Source of the DNA: Lentisphaerota bacterium
GTDB lineage: Bacteria; Verrucomicrobiota; Kiritimatiellia; RFP12; JAAYNR01
Assembly (NCBI GenBank): GCA_016873675.1
Contig: VGWG01000016.1
Span: forward strand, 1-41,519
Length of the DNA stretch: 41,519 nucleotides
Reading direction: 5' to 3'
Below, piece after piece: positions 10,217 through 19,362 of the stretch (its first letter is position 1; every line of letters starts with the position of its first letter). Under the pieces are notes generated by a model. That model was given only the letters and a program-made list of their open reading frames with translations. It was not told the origin of the DNA and did not search any database. A program made the position numbers and the translations under genes.

Positions 10217-11321
10217 CCGCGGGACGAGTGGGCGCCGTGCCGCGCTTTGGGGCGATGTGGTTTTCTGGGTTCTGCGCGACTGGCCTTGGAAGACGGTGGC
10301 GCTGGTGCTGGCGACCATCCTCTATCTCTTCATTCGTGCGCGGATCCGGAATACCGAGACGGTTGTGGTGCCGCTGGATATCGATCCGCAGGCGCAGGTG
10401 ACGGCCGCCACGATCGAACCGCTCGCGGTGTCGGTGACCCTTCAAGGGTCGCTGGCTGAGTTGCAGCGGTTGGACAGCCGTAAGCTGCGGATGCTGGTCC
10501 GCCCCAGTTTTTCAGAGGGACGCGCGGTAACCCCATCCTGGTTCAGCCGCCTACTGCGGTCGGCCGCCGGCAACCGTTCTCGCGTGCGGGGCAATACCGA
10601 GGAGTTCCGGCTCTCCGCGCGCAACCTGCAGGGCGTCAACCGGCAGATGCGGGTGACCAAGATCGATCCCAGAACGGCGAAAGTCACTTACGACGTGCGC
10701 GTAGAGGTCGAATTGCCCGTGGCCGAACCGGTCGTGGTGGGCAAGCCTTATCGGGGGCGCGTGGTCATCGACTATACGCCCAAGACCGTTCGTGTGACCG
10801 GTTCGCGCGATCAGCTTGAGGAGATGGTGGCGAGTGGCGTGCAACTGCAAACCGGGCCGGTCGACGTGGACGGCCGCGTGCAGGGTTACAGAAAGACGGT
10901 GCCGATCTTGCAGCCCAGCGTGTCGCGGCTGGTTAAGCTGGAACCGGCCGAAGTGACCGCCGAGGTCAAGATCATCACGGATCGGTTCACGAGTGTGTTT
11001 TCGAACGTCACCGTGCTGGTGAAGGGGTTGCCGGGTGAGGGGTCCGGGTGGACCTGCGCGCCGGCGGAGGTTTCCGTGAAGCTGACGGGCCGGGCGGAGG
11101 TGGTCAACGCCATCCAATCGGATCAGGTTTCCGTATTTGTTGACAGGCGCGAGGCACAGCGCCTCGGTACCAACGTCTTGCCGGTGAAGGTGTTTCTTCC
11201 CTATGAATTGTCGGTTGAGACCGCCGAGACAGAGCCGTCGACGGTCACCGTGTCAACGGTAGCGTCGGAAGCGGATGCGGGGTCGGGACCTGAAGACGCC
11301 GCAAAGGTTCCCGAAGGATGA
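10209..11321 (+). CDS. ybbR: YbbR-domain protein, CdaR-like regulator of CdaA
   Basis: The 370-residue protein starts at ATG 10209 inside the end of cdaA (8-nt overlap). One N-terminal membrane segment (about residues 22-43, TVALVLATILYLFIRARI) anchors a long extracytoplasmic region of beta-rich YbbR-type repeats, with phrases such as VTLQGSLAELQRLD, VRVTGSRDQLEEM and VSVKLTGRAEVV marking three repeat units. In Firmicutes CdaR binds CdaA and modulates c-di-AMP synthesis. The same membrane topology and gene order suggest the same role here. The C-terminal 25 residues are Glu, Thr and Val rich without a recognised domain. ftsK starts in the stop codon overlap (ATGA). Confidence 0.88.
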   Translation: MTDRGTSGRRAALWGDVVFWVLRDWPWKTVALVLATILYLFIRARIRNTETVVVPLDIDPQAQVTAATIEPLAVSVTLQGSLAELQRLDSRKLRMLVRPSFSEGRAVTPSWFSRLLRSAAGNRSRVRGNTEEFRLSARNLQGVNRQMRVTKIDPRTAKVTYDVRVEVELPVAEPVVVGKPYRGRVVIDYTPKTVRVTGSRDQLEEMVASGVQLQTGPVDVDGRVQGYRKTVPILQPSVSRLVKLEPAEVTAEVKIITDRFTSVFSNVTVLVKGLPGEGSGWTCAPAEVSVKLTGRAEVVNAIQSDQVSVFVDRREAQRLGTNVLPVKVFLPYELSVETAETEPSTVTVSTVASEADAGSGPEDAAKVPEG

Positions 11322-13972
11322 GGATTATGGCAGACGACGAACAAGCAGACGTTTCGATTCCGCCGCCGAGTCTGGCGGCGCGGCTGGCGGGCGCCGCCTT
11401 GATTCCGGCCAGCCTGTTTCCCGTGCTCGCGTTGTTGACCTACGACTGCCGCGACATTGCGTGGGTGCATGTTCCCGCCAACATGCCCCCCACGAACCTC
11501 ATGGGTGTGGTCGGCGCGTGGCTGGTCTTTGGGGGTTATGCGCTGTTTGGTTTTGCGCTATGGCTGCTGCCGCCGACGCTGATGCTCATCGGGGTGCTGA
11601 TGGCATTCGGACATCCCGCGCACCTCGGAAGGCGTTTGCTCTGGGGCTTCCCGTTCTTCCTCATGGTGTGCGCCCTCATTCAATTGGCGGCAGGCACCGC
11701 GCCCCTGATGGCGTGGATGTCGGCCTTGAACATCACCCCGAATGCGGGCGGTGTCGTTGGGCAATGGATCATGACGTGCTTTCTCAAGCGCTGGCTCAAT
11801 CCGATGGGCGGTGCGGTGGTGGCGGTGACGCTGGCCGTGGTGTTTGGCATGTTTGCGGTTGGGTTACGGACGCTGTGGTGCGCGGGGCGATGGCTCCTGC
11901 ATTGGCTGCGGGATCGGCGCATCAAGGCGCGCCAAGAGGCGGAGCGACTGGGCCGTGATGCGGAGATTGCCGCGAAAGACGCGGCGCGTGAGCAGGCGCG
12001 GGATGCCAGGGAGGCCGCCCGTGCGCTGCGCGAGCAGGAACGGCTGTTCAGACAGCAGAAGGACGAGGAGTCCCGGCGCGCCAGCGATGAGCGTAAACGG
12101 GTGATGGCGGAAGAGCGTCTGCGCGTCGCGCCGCAACAGGCAGAGGACCTGCGCGATCAAATGGCGGCGATGCGCGAAGCAGCGCAACGCGAACAGCGCG
12201 CGAGCATCACGGCACCCACCGAGCCGACCGCTGCTGGCGCTGGTTCGGTCCCCCCGGTGGCGGATGCCGGCGGCGAAGCAGACGAACCGGATCTGCAGCC
12301 GGAACCGTATCGGCTGCCGCCGGTCGATTTGCTGTCCCCGGTGCCCGATGACCGCCCCACGCTCGGCGACATGGAGCAGACGGCCGCCAACCTGATCGCA
12401 AAATTCAAGGAATTCAACATCCAGATCGAGGTGACCAACATCATCCCGGGCCCGGTCGTGACCCAGTATGAGGTGCTGCCCGGGCCGGGGGTTCGGGTGG
12501 AACGGATCGCCGCTGAGGTGCGCAACCTGCAGCTTGCGCTTGGTGCCGCCAGCCTGCGCGTGCAGGCGCCGATCCCGAATAAAAAAGTCTGTGGCATTGA
12601 AGTTCCCAATCTGGTGGCGCAAAAGGTGACGCTGCGGCAGGTTCTGGAGAGTGAAAAATGGGAGAAGGGGACGTATGCCCTGCCGCTGGCCATGGGCAAG
12701 GACGTCGTGGGCAATGACTTGGTGCTCGATCTGGCGACGCTTCCGCACATGCTGGTCGCCGGGCAGACGGGATCGGGGAAGAGCGTCTGCCTGAACGCGA
12801 TTCTCATCGGCCTGCTCATGAGCCGGACGCCTGAGGAACTCCGCCTGATTCTGGTCGATCCCAAGCGGGTCGAGTTCCCGCCCTACAACGATCTGCCTCA
12901 CCTGCTCGTGCCGGTCATCACCGATCCCAAAAAAGTGGCGTATTCCCTCCGCTGGGCACTGGGCGAGATGGACAAGCGGCTGAAGATGTTCCAGGCGGCC
13001 AAGACCCGCAACATTGCGGCTTTCAACGCCCGCACGGTTGTGCAGCAGGACGATCTGTTCGCCCCCGGTTCGGCCGCCATTCCGGTCGACGACGGCTTCC
13101 CCCGCAGACTGCCCCACATCGTGATTGTGATTGATGAGATGGCCGATCTGATGTCCTCCGTGGGCAAGGAGATCGAGGCGAGCATATCGCGCCTGGCGGC
13201 CGTGTCGCGGGCGGCGGGTATCCATATGATTCTGGCGACCCAGCGCCCTTCGGTCGACGTGCTCACCGGGACCATCAAGGCCAACATACCCGGGCGCGTC
13301 GCCTTCCAGGTCGCGCAGCGCAACGATAGCCGAATCATCCTCGATGCCCAGGGCGCCGAGAGCTTGATCGGCAGGGGCGACATGATCTTCCTCGATGCCA
13401 AGCTCGGACAGGTGCGTGTGCAGGGGGCCTGGGTCGGCGATGACGAGATCGCCCGCGTCGTCACCTTTGTCAAGGAGCATAGCCAGCCGGCGTTTGACGA
13501 CGCATTCCTCAGCAAGCTGGGGAAGGTGCGTGAGCTGGGGGCCGATGACCATGAAGAGGACGAGGATGGCGGTGACGGCGGACATGCTGGCGCCGAACGG
13601 ACCGGCGAGGGGGAGGGGGCCGCTGAAGAGGGCGGGGACGAGGAGATGGTGCGCGAGGCGATCCGCGTGATCCGGGAGTCGCGCCGGGCCTCGACATCCA
13701 CGCTGCAGCGGCGGCTGCGCATCGGGTTCACGCGCGCGGGGCGCATCATGGATCTGCTTGAAGAGCGGGGAATCATCGGCCCGCCGCAGGGCGTGGCCCC
13801 CCGCGATATATTGGTTGATTTGGACGCCGTATATGTCCATACTGACGGCTTGTCTGAATCTTCCGTTCAGGCGGAGGAGACGGACGAAGGCGCGTTGGGA
13901 ACGGATGCCGACGAACCACCGGACGGTTCCAAAGACGCTGGGAGCGGACAGAAGAAGCGGGAAGGCGGGTGA
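11318..13972 (+). CDS. ftsK: DNA translocase FtsK/SpoIIIE family
   Basis: FtsK pumps chromosomal DNA through the closing septum. The start is ATG 11318, overlapping the ybbR stop by 4 nt; ATG 11327 is an equally possible start. The 884-residue protein has about four N-terminal membrane segments (within residues 20-190), a charged Arg/Glu/Ala-rich linker (about 200-310) that is probably coiled coil, the alpha and beta motor domains (Walker A AGQTGSGKS near 482-489, Walker B IVIVIDEMADL near 600-610), and a gamma winged helix (about 775-825). The gamma domain is followed by an acidic tail of about 55 residues. An acidic, Gly-rich spacer (EEDEDGGDGG) joins the motor to gamma. The motor is 200-300 residues nearer the N-terminus than in E. 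coli, where the linker is longer. Confidence 0.96.
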   Translation: MRIMADDEQADVSIPPPSLAARLAGAALIPASLFPVLALLTYDCRDIAWVHVPANMPPTNLMGVVGAWLVFGGYALFGFALWLLPPTLMLIGVLMAFGHPAHLGRRLLWGFPFFLMVCALIQLAAGTAPLMAWMSALNITPNAGGVVGQWIMTCFLKRWLNPMGGAVVAVTLAVVFGMFAVGLRTLWCAGRWLLHWLRDRRIKARQEAERLGRDAEIAAKDAAREQARDAREAARALREQERLFRQQKDEESRRASDERKRVMAEERLRVAPQQAEDLRDQMAAMREAAQREQRASITAPTEPTAAGAGSVPPVADAGGEADEPDLQPEPYRLPPVDLLSPVPDDRPTLGDMEQTAANLIAKFKEFNIQIEVTNIIPGPVVTQYEVLPGPGVRVERIAAEVRNLQLALGAASLRVQAPIPNKKVCGIEVPNLVAQKVTLRQVLESEKWEKGTYALPLAMGKDVVGNDLVLDLATLPHMLVAGQTGSGKSVCLNAILIGLLMSRTPEELRLILVDPKRVEFPPYNDLPHLLVPVITDPKKVAYSLRWALGEMDKRLKMFQAAKTRNIAAFNARTVVQQDDLFAPGSAAIPVDDGFPRRLPHIVIVIDEMADLMSSVGKEIEASISRLAAVSRAAGIHMILATQRPSVDVLTGTIKANIPGRVAFQVAQRNDSRIILDAQGAESLIGRGDMIFLDAKLGQVRVQGAWVGDDEIARVVTFVKEHSQPAFDDAFLSKLGKVRELGADDHEEDEDGGDGGHAGAERTGEGEGAAEEGGDEEMVREAIRVIRESRRASTSTLQRRLRIGFTRAGRIMDLLEERGIIGPPQGVAPRDILVDLDAVYVHTDGLSESSVQAEETDEGALGTDADEPPDGSKDAGSGQKKREGG

Positions 13973-13978
13973 GAACAT

Positions 13979-14881
13979 ATGGCTCTTGGAGCAACTTTAA
14001 AAGAAGCTCGTGAACGCAAAGGGTTGACGCCGCAACAGGTTGCGGAGGCCACCCGGATGATGGAGCAGATTGTTGAAGACCTCGAACGCGAGGATTTTCG
14101 CAAGATTGCCGCCCCGCTTTACGGCCGGGGCTTCATCAAGCTTTATGCCGAATGCGTGGGTCTCGATCCGGAACCGTTGGTTACGGAATTCATCGAGATA
14201 TTCACAGGGAAGCGCGCGCCTCAGGTCTTGCGCCGTGCGATCCCGGCCGCTCCAGCCCCCGTCTCCGCTCCCGCAGCGCTTCAGCCGGGGACGCGCAAGC
14301 CGGAGTTCGCTCCCACATCTCCGTCGATCGTGCCCAGTCCGGCAAAGGAGTTGCCAGAACGGGTCTCGCCTGCGGCGATGTTTGAACCGATCCCTCAGAC
14401 ACCGAAATCCGCGCCGGAAGTGATGCCGTTGGACCAACCCGATGAGGAACCGCCCACGGACCTGTTCACACTCGCGCATGCCCAGAGGCCGGCGGCCATG
14501 CCGCGCAGCAGAACCCGCGCTTCAAGCGGAACCGATGCCGCGCCGCCACGGGTTCATCCGTTCAGCGGCCGTAAAGAGGCGGACGCGGCGCCGGCCGACC
14601 TTGCGGAGAAGCTGGACCCGCCGCCGCGACGGCTGGCCGAACCCGTCTGGACCAAATCACGGGTGGTGGTAAGGGAAGTGGCCCGAATCTGGAGCGGCAT
14701 GCCGCGTTTGCAGGCGAAGTGGTTCACGACACGCCGGCTGATGCTGGCGGCTGGGATCGTTGCGGGCGTCGCGCTCGTGCTGATCGGCCTGCGGATCATC
14801 GCGTCGCTGGCCGCTGGTGCGGACGTCAAACCCGTGGTTTCGCAGCGCGTCTTCGCGCCGCCGCCTCCCTATTTTGAGTGA
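13979..14881 (+). CDS. RodZ-like helix-turn-helix membrane protein
   Basis: The 300-residue protein starts at ATG 13979, 6 bp after ftsK. Residues 1-75 form the HTH_25 domain of RodZ (LGATLKEARERKGLTPQQVA, then FIKLYAECVGLDPEPL), which in RodZ contacts MreB. A Pro/Ala-rich disordered stretch (about 80-220) leads to one membrane segment (about 252-277, LMLAAGIVAGVALVLIGLRI). Only about 23 residues follow it, so the periplasmic beta domain of E. coli RodZ (DUF4115) is missing. A role in rod-shape control or as a membrane-tethered MreB adaptor is the likely call; a plain transcription factor is less likely. The ftsK-rodZ-rimO order supports it. Confidence 0.8.
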   Translation: MALGATLKEARERKGLTPQQVAEATRMMEQIVEDLEREDFRKIAAPLYGRGFIKLYAECVGLDPEPLVTEFIEIFTGKRAPQVLRRAIPAAPAPVSAPAALQPGTRKPEFAPTSPSIVPSPAKELPERVSPAAMFEPIPQTPKSAPEVMPLDQPDEEPPTDLFTLAHAQRPAAMPRSRTRASSGTDAAPPRVHPFSGRKEADAAPADLAEKLDPPPRRLAEPVWTKSRVVVREVARIWSGMPRLQAKWFTTRRLMLAAGIVAGVALVLIGLRIIASLAAGADVKPVVSQRVFAPPPPYFE

Positions 14882-14903
14882 GCCTTCAAACGGGAGCGGT
14901 GTG

Positions 14904-16256
14904 GTGGCTGTAAATTCGGTTTCCGTTGGATTTGTCAGCCTGGGATGCTCGAAGAATGTGGTGGACGCCCAGGTGATGGCTGGCTTCGTGCTGGATGACG
15001 GTCTGGTTCTCGCGCCCTCTCCCGAAGCGGCTGATGTCGTAATCGTCAACACCTGCGCCTTCATCGGTGACGCGCGCGCAGAAGCTGCCGAGGCGATCCT
15101 GCAGGTGTGCGCGCTCAAGACGGCGGGGGGGTGCCGCGGGGTCGTGGTTACCGGGTGTCTGGCGCAGCGGTACGGCGACCGACTGTTGCAGAGCTTTCCG
15201 GATATTGACGCGTGTGTCGGTGTAGACGCTCTGGACCGGATCGGTGCGATCATTCGGCGCGTAGCTGCCGGGGAGCGGGGCATTGTCGCGGTCACAGCGA
15301 CGCCTTCGCGCCTCTTCAGCCCCACCCGCCCAACGCTCTCGTTCAGCGGCGGGCCTTTCGCGTGGCTCAAGATTGCCGAAGGGTGCAGCCATGCCTGCGC
15401 GTTTTGCGCCATTCCTGGAATACGCGGCACGCTCCGCTCGCGGCCGATGGCCGAGGTGGTGTCCGAGGCGCGGGCCTTGCTCGGCGCCGGCGCGGGTGAA
15501 TTGAACCTCATTGCACAGGACACGACCGCCTATGGCCGCGAGTGCCGGGAGCCGGGCGGCCTGGCGGCGCTGCTGCGGACGTTGGATGTCCTGGACGGAC
15601 GCTTCTGGCTGCGCGTGATGTACGGGTACCCGTCGCTGATCTCCGACGCGCTGCTCGAAACCATCGCCACCTCCCGGCACGTCTGCCGTTATTTCGACGT
15701 GCCGCTGCAACACAGCCACCCCGACATCCTGCGGGCGATGCGGCGGGCGGATACGATCAAGCCGGTCGCCACGCTTGCCGCGCGGATCCGGAACGCCGTT
15801 CCGGGGGCGGTTTTGCGCACCACCTGCCTGGTCGGATTTCCGGGCGAAAACGATGCCCATTTTGAACATTTGCTGGCCACCGTGACACAGGCGCGATTTG
15901 ACCATGTGGGGGTCTTCGTCTACTCCCCCGAAGAAGGGACAGCCTCCTACCGGATGGACGCTGTGCCGCCGCCTGAAGTGGCTGCGGAACGGCGGCAGCG
16001 GCTCATGCTGGCACAACGCCGGATCGTTGATGAGAAACGGCGCGAGCTGGTCGGCACACACGCCGACGCCCTGCTCATCCGTTCTTCGCGTCCGCTGCGC
16101 GGCCGTCCGACCTGGGAGGCTCGCCTCGAGCGCCAGGCCCCCGATGTGGACGGCGTCACGCGCGTCGTCGGCGTTCCGGCCCACGCCAAGCCGGGGGACT
16201 GGGCGCGGGTCGCCCTCACTGGCGGCCGCAGCTACGACCTGTATGCGACGGTTTAG
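14904..16256 (+). CDS. rimO: Ribosomal protein S12 methylthiotransferase
   Basis: RimO adds a methylthio group to an Asp of ribosomal protein S12 using two 4Fe-4S clusters. Tandem GTG codons at 14901 and 14904 follow GGGAG (14892-14896); 14904 has the better spacing and gives 450 residues. The upstream open frame overlaps rodZ and is not used. The N-terminal cluster cysteines are Cys15 (SLGCSKN), Cys51 (NTCAF) and Cys85 (TGCLAQ). The radical-SAM motif is CSHACAFC (Cys161, 165, 168). A TRAM domain ends the protein. SLGCSKNVVDAQ is the RimO form, which separates it from MiaB. It is the last gene of the series; a convergent gene ends 22 bp beyond. Confidence 0.95.
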   Translation: MAVNSVSVGFVSLGCSKNVVDAQVMAGFVLDDGLVLAPSPEAADVVIVNTCAFIGDARAEAAEAILQVCALKTAGGCRGVVVTGCLAQRYGDRLLQSFPDIDACVGVDALDRIGAIIRRVAAGERGIVAVTATPSRLFSPTRPTLSFSGGPFAWLKIAEGCSHACAFCAIPGIRGTLRSRPMAEVVSEARALLGAGAGELNLIAQDTTAYGRECREPGGLAALLRTLDVLDGRFWLRVMYGYPSLISDALLETIATSRHVCRYFDVPLQHSHPDILRAMRRADTIKPVATLAARIRNAVPGAVLRTTCLVGFPGENDAHFEHLLATVTQARFDHVGVFVYSPEEGTASYRMDAVPPPEVAAERRQRLMLAQRRIVDEKRRELVGTHADALLIRSSRPLRGRPTWEARLERQAPDVDGVTRVVGVPAHAKPGDWARVALTGGRSYDLYATV

Positions 16257-16278
16257 AATAAGCGATTCAGACGTGTCC

Positions 16279-17658
16279 TTAAGCGGCCATGATATTCCAA
16301 AATGCCAGATACGGTTTGCCTTCAATCTGCCGCTTGACATACAAGGCCGCTTCACGGACATGGTAGTCGCCCCACATACTCGATTCGCCGCACGGCACCT
16401 TCCTGCCCGCCGGAATGTGATCCCATCCATTGGGCCGATGGTAGACAGAATGGAGGAGCAATCCCTGATGGTCGGGCGCGGTACTGAGATACGGCTCGTC
16501 GATCACGGTGGCCAGTATCTGGAGTCCAGCCTGTTCGTAGCGAGTGGCGGCCCCGGGATTCTTTGATTTCAAGTGGTGGCCCAGCCGCAGGAATCCCTGT
16601 GCGGCAATAGCCGCGGCGGAACTGTCCACAGGCTCAAAATCATTGAACGGGTCTGCAGGCCGATCCAGAACGTTCCCAAGCCGCGCCAGGCCAGGTGCGC
16701 CTGTATCCCAGTAGGGAATGCCATCTGCCGGGGTTTCGGCAATGTAGAAATCCGCAGTGGCGCGGGCCGTCTTCAGGAATAGATCTTCCACGGCGGCGCG
16801 CCCCCCGAAGGGAAGAAACTCCGCATCGGGCAGGATCGCCAGGAATTCGAGCTGCTCGGCGAATCCCAGCAGAACCCAGGCGAGCCCGCGGGTCCAAGTG
16901 GTAAAGGGCGAGAAGCCCTGCTGGGAACTCGGACACCGATACGAGCCGTCGTTGAGGTTGAAGAGGCTCTCGTGGGCCACGCGGCCCCGGACATCGTAGA
17001 CGTCACGCCCCTCGCCGAAATAGACGTTGTAGCGGGCGGTGGCAGTCGCATGCTGGATCAGGCGCGCCAGAAGGGAGATGCGCTCGTCGCGTTCGCCCAT
17101 CATGACGTGGCCCAGCAGGTGGCTGACGGCCAGCACGCGCAGGGAACGAATGGTGTCGGCAAAGAGCGAGTGGGGACCATTGAAGGAATAGACGTAGCCG
17201 CCCTCGGGGAGAACGGTCCAGCGCCGGGCCTGCACGGCGCCTGAGACTTTGAGCGCGAGCTCACAAAAGCGGCGTTCCCACCCCTGCTCAGGGATTCGTT
17301 CTTCATGGATCAGGCGCAGCAGCGTACCATAGGTGCTGATGTTATTGAAGCCGTGATCGTGCACCCCGAAGTGGGTGAGGTGCGGTGCCATGCGGGTGAC
17401 GGTGCGTTGCCGACCCATCTCCAAAAAGGCGGCATCGAGGGTGGCGTCAAACTGAAGCAACGCCGAGCCGAACTGGAATCCCTGAGTCCATTCCGTCCAC
17501 CCGCGGGCTGTATAACGCCCCTTGATCGTGAAGACCGGGGCGCCCTCGCAGTCACCATACGCTTCTTCCATCAGCCGTAGTTTCGCGGCCGACACCTCCC
17601 AGAACCGGTTGATCGAAGCGGTCAGGTCGGCGGGGATAAGGCGCTTGGATAGGTTCAT
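16279..17658 (-). CDS. Glycoside hydrolase family 88, unsaturated glucuronyl hydrolase-like
   Basis: The start is ATG at 17658, behind AGGAGA. The 459-residue protein fits the alpha6/alpha6-barrel GH88 family, which hydrates and splits unsaturated uronic acids left by polysaccharide lyases. Candidate catalytic acids are Asp101 (VHDHGFNN) and Asp168 (LFADTIRSL), matching the two Asp of Bacillus UGL. Other family marks are FTTWTRGLAWVLLGF, PVDSSAAAIAAQGFLRL and GESSMWGDYHVREAALYV. No signal peptide is visible, so it probably acts on imported oligosaccharides in the cytoplasm or a related compartment. GH105 is the nearest alternative family. No lyase is in the window to fix the substrate. Confidence 0.82.
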   Translation of the reverse strand: MNLSKRLIPADLTASINRFWEVSAAKLRLMEEAYGDCEGAPVFTIKGRYTARGWTEWTQGFQFGSALLQFDATLDAAFLEMGRQRTVTRMAPHLTHFGVHDHGFNNISTYGTLLRLIHEERIPEQGWERRFCELALKVSGAVQARRWTVLPEGGYVYSFNGPHSLFADTIRSLRVLAVSHLLGHVMMGERDERISLLARLIQHATATARYNVYFGEGRDVYDVRGRVAHESLFNLNDGSYRCPSSQQGFSPFTTWTRGLAWVLLGFAEQLEFLAILPDAEFLPFGGRAAVEDLFLKTARATADFYIAETPADGIPYWDTGAPGLARLGNVLDRPADPFNDFEPVDSSAAAIAAQGFLRLGHHLKSKNPGAATRYEQAGLQILATVIDEPYLSTAPDHQGLLLHSVYHRPNGWDHIPAGRKVPCGESSMWGDYHVREAALYVKRQIEGKPYLAFWNIMAA

Positions 17659-17709
17659 GCTGTTCTCCTGGGTTGCCGCCCGCCGCAGATGCGCCTGGCT
17701 TCCTGAGGT

Positions 17710-18141
17710 TCAGAACCAGCCTTGGTGGCCCTGCGCATAGAGCCTGTCGAAATCCTCGTCAGATTTCGTCAGGTAGATAATCCCCTCGATGAAACCGATC
17801 ATAGAGATGACCCCCGTCGCCAGACCACACGTGACCATTCCGCCAAGAACCGACACCAGCAGCATGATCACGCCCTCCTTAGAATACCCCAAGTAGAACT
17901 TGTGAATGCCGATCCAGCCTAGGAACAGGCCGAGCAGTCCCGCCGCAACCTTGCTTTTCGCGCCACACACCGCCGGGCGGGCGGCTAGCGTCGTCCCACA
18001 ACTCACGCACATCGTTTGATTCGATTGGGTTGCGATCCCGCAATTCTGGCAGAACTTGTTCTCGACCCAAGGCGGAACACCGCACCCCGGACATGCCACC
18101 GCCTGTGAGTGGACGTCCTTTCCGCAGTTTTTGCAATACAT
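17710..18141 (-). CDS. TM2-domain protein with N-terminal zinc ribbons
   Basis: The start is ATG at 18141 (MYCKNCGKDV), behind AAGGAGA; a longer reading to 18192 lacks such a site. The 143-residue protein has three or more CxxC/CxxxC zinc-ribbon pairs in residues 1-60 (YCKNCG, ACPGCG, FCQNCG, CVSCG). The TM2 domain follows, with its loop motif LGWIGIHKFYLGYSKEG between two membrane helices. It is a small inner-membrane protein; function in the family is not established. It faces the GH29 operon across a 192-bp divergent spacer and ends 51 bp before the GH88 start. Confidence 0.85.
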   Translation of the reverse strand: MYCKNCGKDVHSQAVACPGCGVPPWVENKFCQNCGIATQSNQTMCVSCGTTLAARPAVCGAKSKVAAGLLGLFLGWIGIHKFYLGYSKEGVIMLLVSVLGGMVTCGLATGVISMIGFIEGIIYLTKSDEDFDRLYAQGHQGWF

Positions 18142-18178
18142 ATCCGAGTTTCTCCTTGCCTGCCGATTCGAGAGGATG

Positions 18179-18206
18179 ATATTACCACACACCTGAGTGG
18201 AGTAAA
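18179..18206 (-). promoter_or_regulatory. Possible promoter for the TM2 gene
   Basis: On the minus strand TTTACT (18206-18201) and TAATAT (18184-18179) are 16 bp apart, each matching four of six consensus bases. The position suits a leader of about 30 nt before ATG 18141. The match is weak, so this is a candidate only. Confidence 0.3.
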
Positions 18207-18251
18207 GCGGTTTCTACTGCTTGCCGTGACATTGCATCCCAAAGAAGCCGC

Positions 18252-18280
18252 TTGTTTTCCAACGGCAACTGTCATACACT
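18252..18280 (+). promoter_or_regulatory. Possible promoter for the GH29-GH38-PfkB operon
   Basis: TTGTTT (18252-18257) and TACACT (18275-18280) are 17 bp apart, about 54 bp before the GH29 start. Three and four of six bases match consensus. This is weak evidence and only the best pair I can see in the spacer. Confidence 0.27.
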
Positions 18281-18333
18281 TTCCACGCGCAGGGAAGAGC
18301 GTTATTCATTCGGCAACAGGAAGGAAGAACAGG

Positions 18334-19362
18334 ATGAAACGAGAGGTGTTGGTAGCGATCAACGGCTTGCTCGCGATGACAGCATTCGGCGGCGAGATAC
18401 AGGATGGGGTCATCCGCCCCTCAAACAAACCCAATGCCGTTCAGCAACAGATGATCGCCCGACAGTATGGAATGTTCATCCACTTTGGCATCAACACCTT
18501 TCACAACCAGGAGTGGACGGACGGAACCCAACCGCCCACGAGCTACAATCCCAAAACGGTGGACACAGATCAGTGGGCGCAGACGGCACGGGATGCCGGA
18601 ATGAAGTATGTCATCTTGACGGCCAAGCACCACGACGGTTTCTGCCTGTGGGACAGCCAGCACACAGACTATGATGTTGCGAACAGTCCGAACAAAACTG
18701 ATGTTGTGGCAGCTCTGGCCGCATCCTGCAAGAAGTACGGCATCCAGATGGGACTCTACTATTCACTGTGGGATCGACATGAACCCACCTACAAAGACGA
18801 CAAGAAATACGTCGCGTACATGCTGAAGCAACTGACGGAGTTGCTCACGGACTACGGCCCTGTCTGCGAACTGTGGCTGGACGGTGGTTGGGACAAGCGT
18901 CGAGAGAATTGGGATATTCCGGGTGTTTATGCGCTGGTGAAGAAACTCCAGCCGGAATGTGCCGTTGGAGTTAACTGGACGATCGGACTTCCCGATAATC
19001 CTGATGCCAAAAATGTGAAACCTGACCAGCAAAAGGAGGGATTTCCCATTCGCTACTTCCCAAGCGATTTCAGGCTGGGGGATCCGTATCTTCCGGGAGA
19101 CCCTGATCCAAAGCTTTTCTCCCACGATGGGCAACTCTTCTACCTGCCTTTCGAGGCCACGGTGTGTTTGAACGGCAAATGGTTCTTCAACACGCGAGAC
19201 AGCCAATTGAAAACTCTGGGTGAACTTGAATCGCTCTTTAAACGCGCCACCGCTCAGGACAACATACTGATCCTGAATTCTCCGCCTAATCGTGACGGAG
19301 TCATGACCGAAGGCAATGTGAAACAACTCAAGGCCTTGGCCGAGCGACTGGGACTCCATTGA
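18334..19362 (+). CDS. Alpha-L-fucosidase, glycoside hydrolase family 29
   Basis: The start is ATG 18334, with AAGGAAG at 18320-18326; the open frame upstream has no support. The 342-residue protein is a compact GH29 catalytic domain that releases alpha-L-fucose by a retaining mechanism. Family marks are YGMFIHFGINTF, KYVILTAKHHDGFCLW and ELWLDGGW, in which Asp183 is the likely nucleophile. A weakly hydrophobic N-terminus (VLVAINGLLAMTAFGG) might be a signal peptide, so export is possible but uncertain. No C-terminal beta domain or carbohydrate module is present. Its stop overlaps the TTG start of the next gene (TTGA), implying coupled translation of a fucosidase and a mannosidase-like protein. 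Confidence 0.9.
   Translation: MKREVLVAINGLLAMTAFGGEIQDGVIRPSNKPNAVQQQMIARQYGMFIHFGINTFHNQEWTDGTQPPTSYNPKTVDTDQWAQTARDAGMKYVILTAKHHDGFCLWDSQHTDYDVANSPNKTDVVAALAASCKKYGIQMGLYYSLWDRHEPTYKDDKKYVAYMLKQLTELLTDYGPVCELWLDGGWDKRRENWDIPGVYALVKKLQPECAVGVNWTIGLPDNPDAKNVKPDQQKEGFPIRYFPSDFRLGDPYLPGDPDPKLFSHDGQLFYLPFEATVCLNGKWFFNTRDSQLKTLGELESLFKRATAQDNILILNSPPNRDGVMTEGNVKQLKALAERLGLH

Noticed and set aside
11864-13978. Long minus-strand open frame (704 codons) opposite ftsK
   Set aside because: It is an antisense shadow of a clear ftsK, with unstructured Arg/His/Gln-rich translation.
14886-16430. Minus-strand frame of 514 codons opposite rimO
   Set aside because: It is the shadow of rimO, which shows all cluster cysteines.
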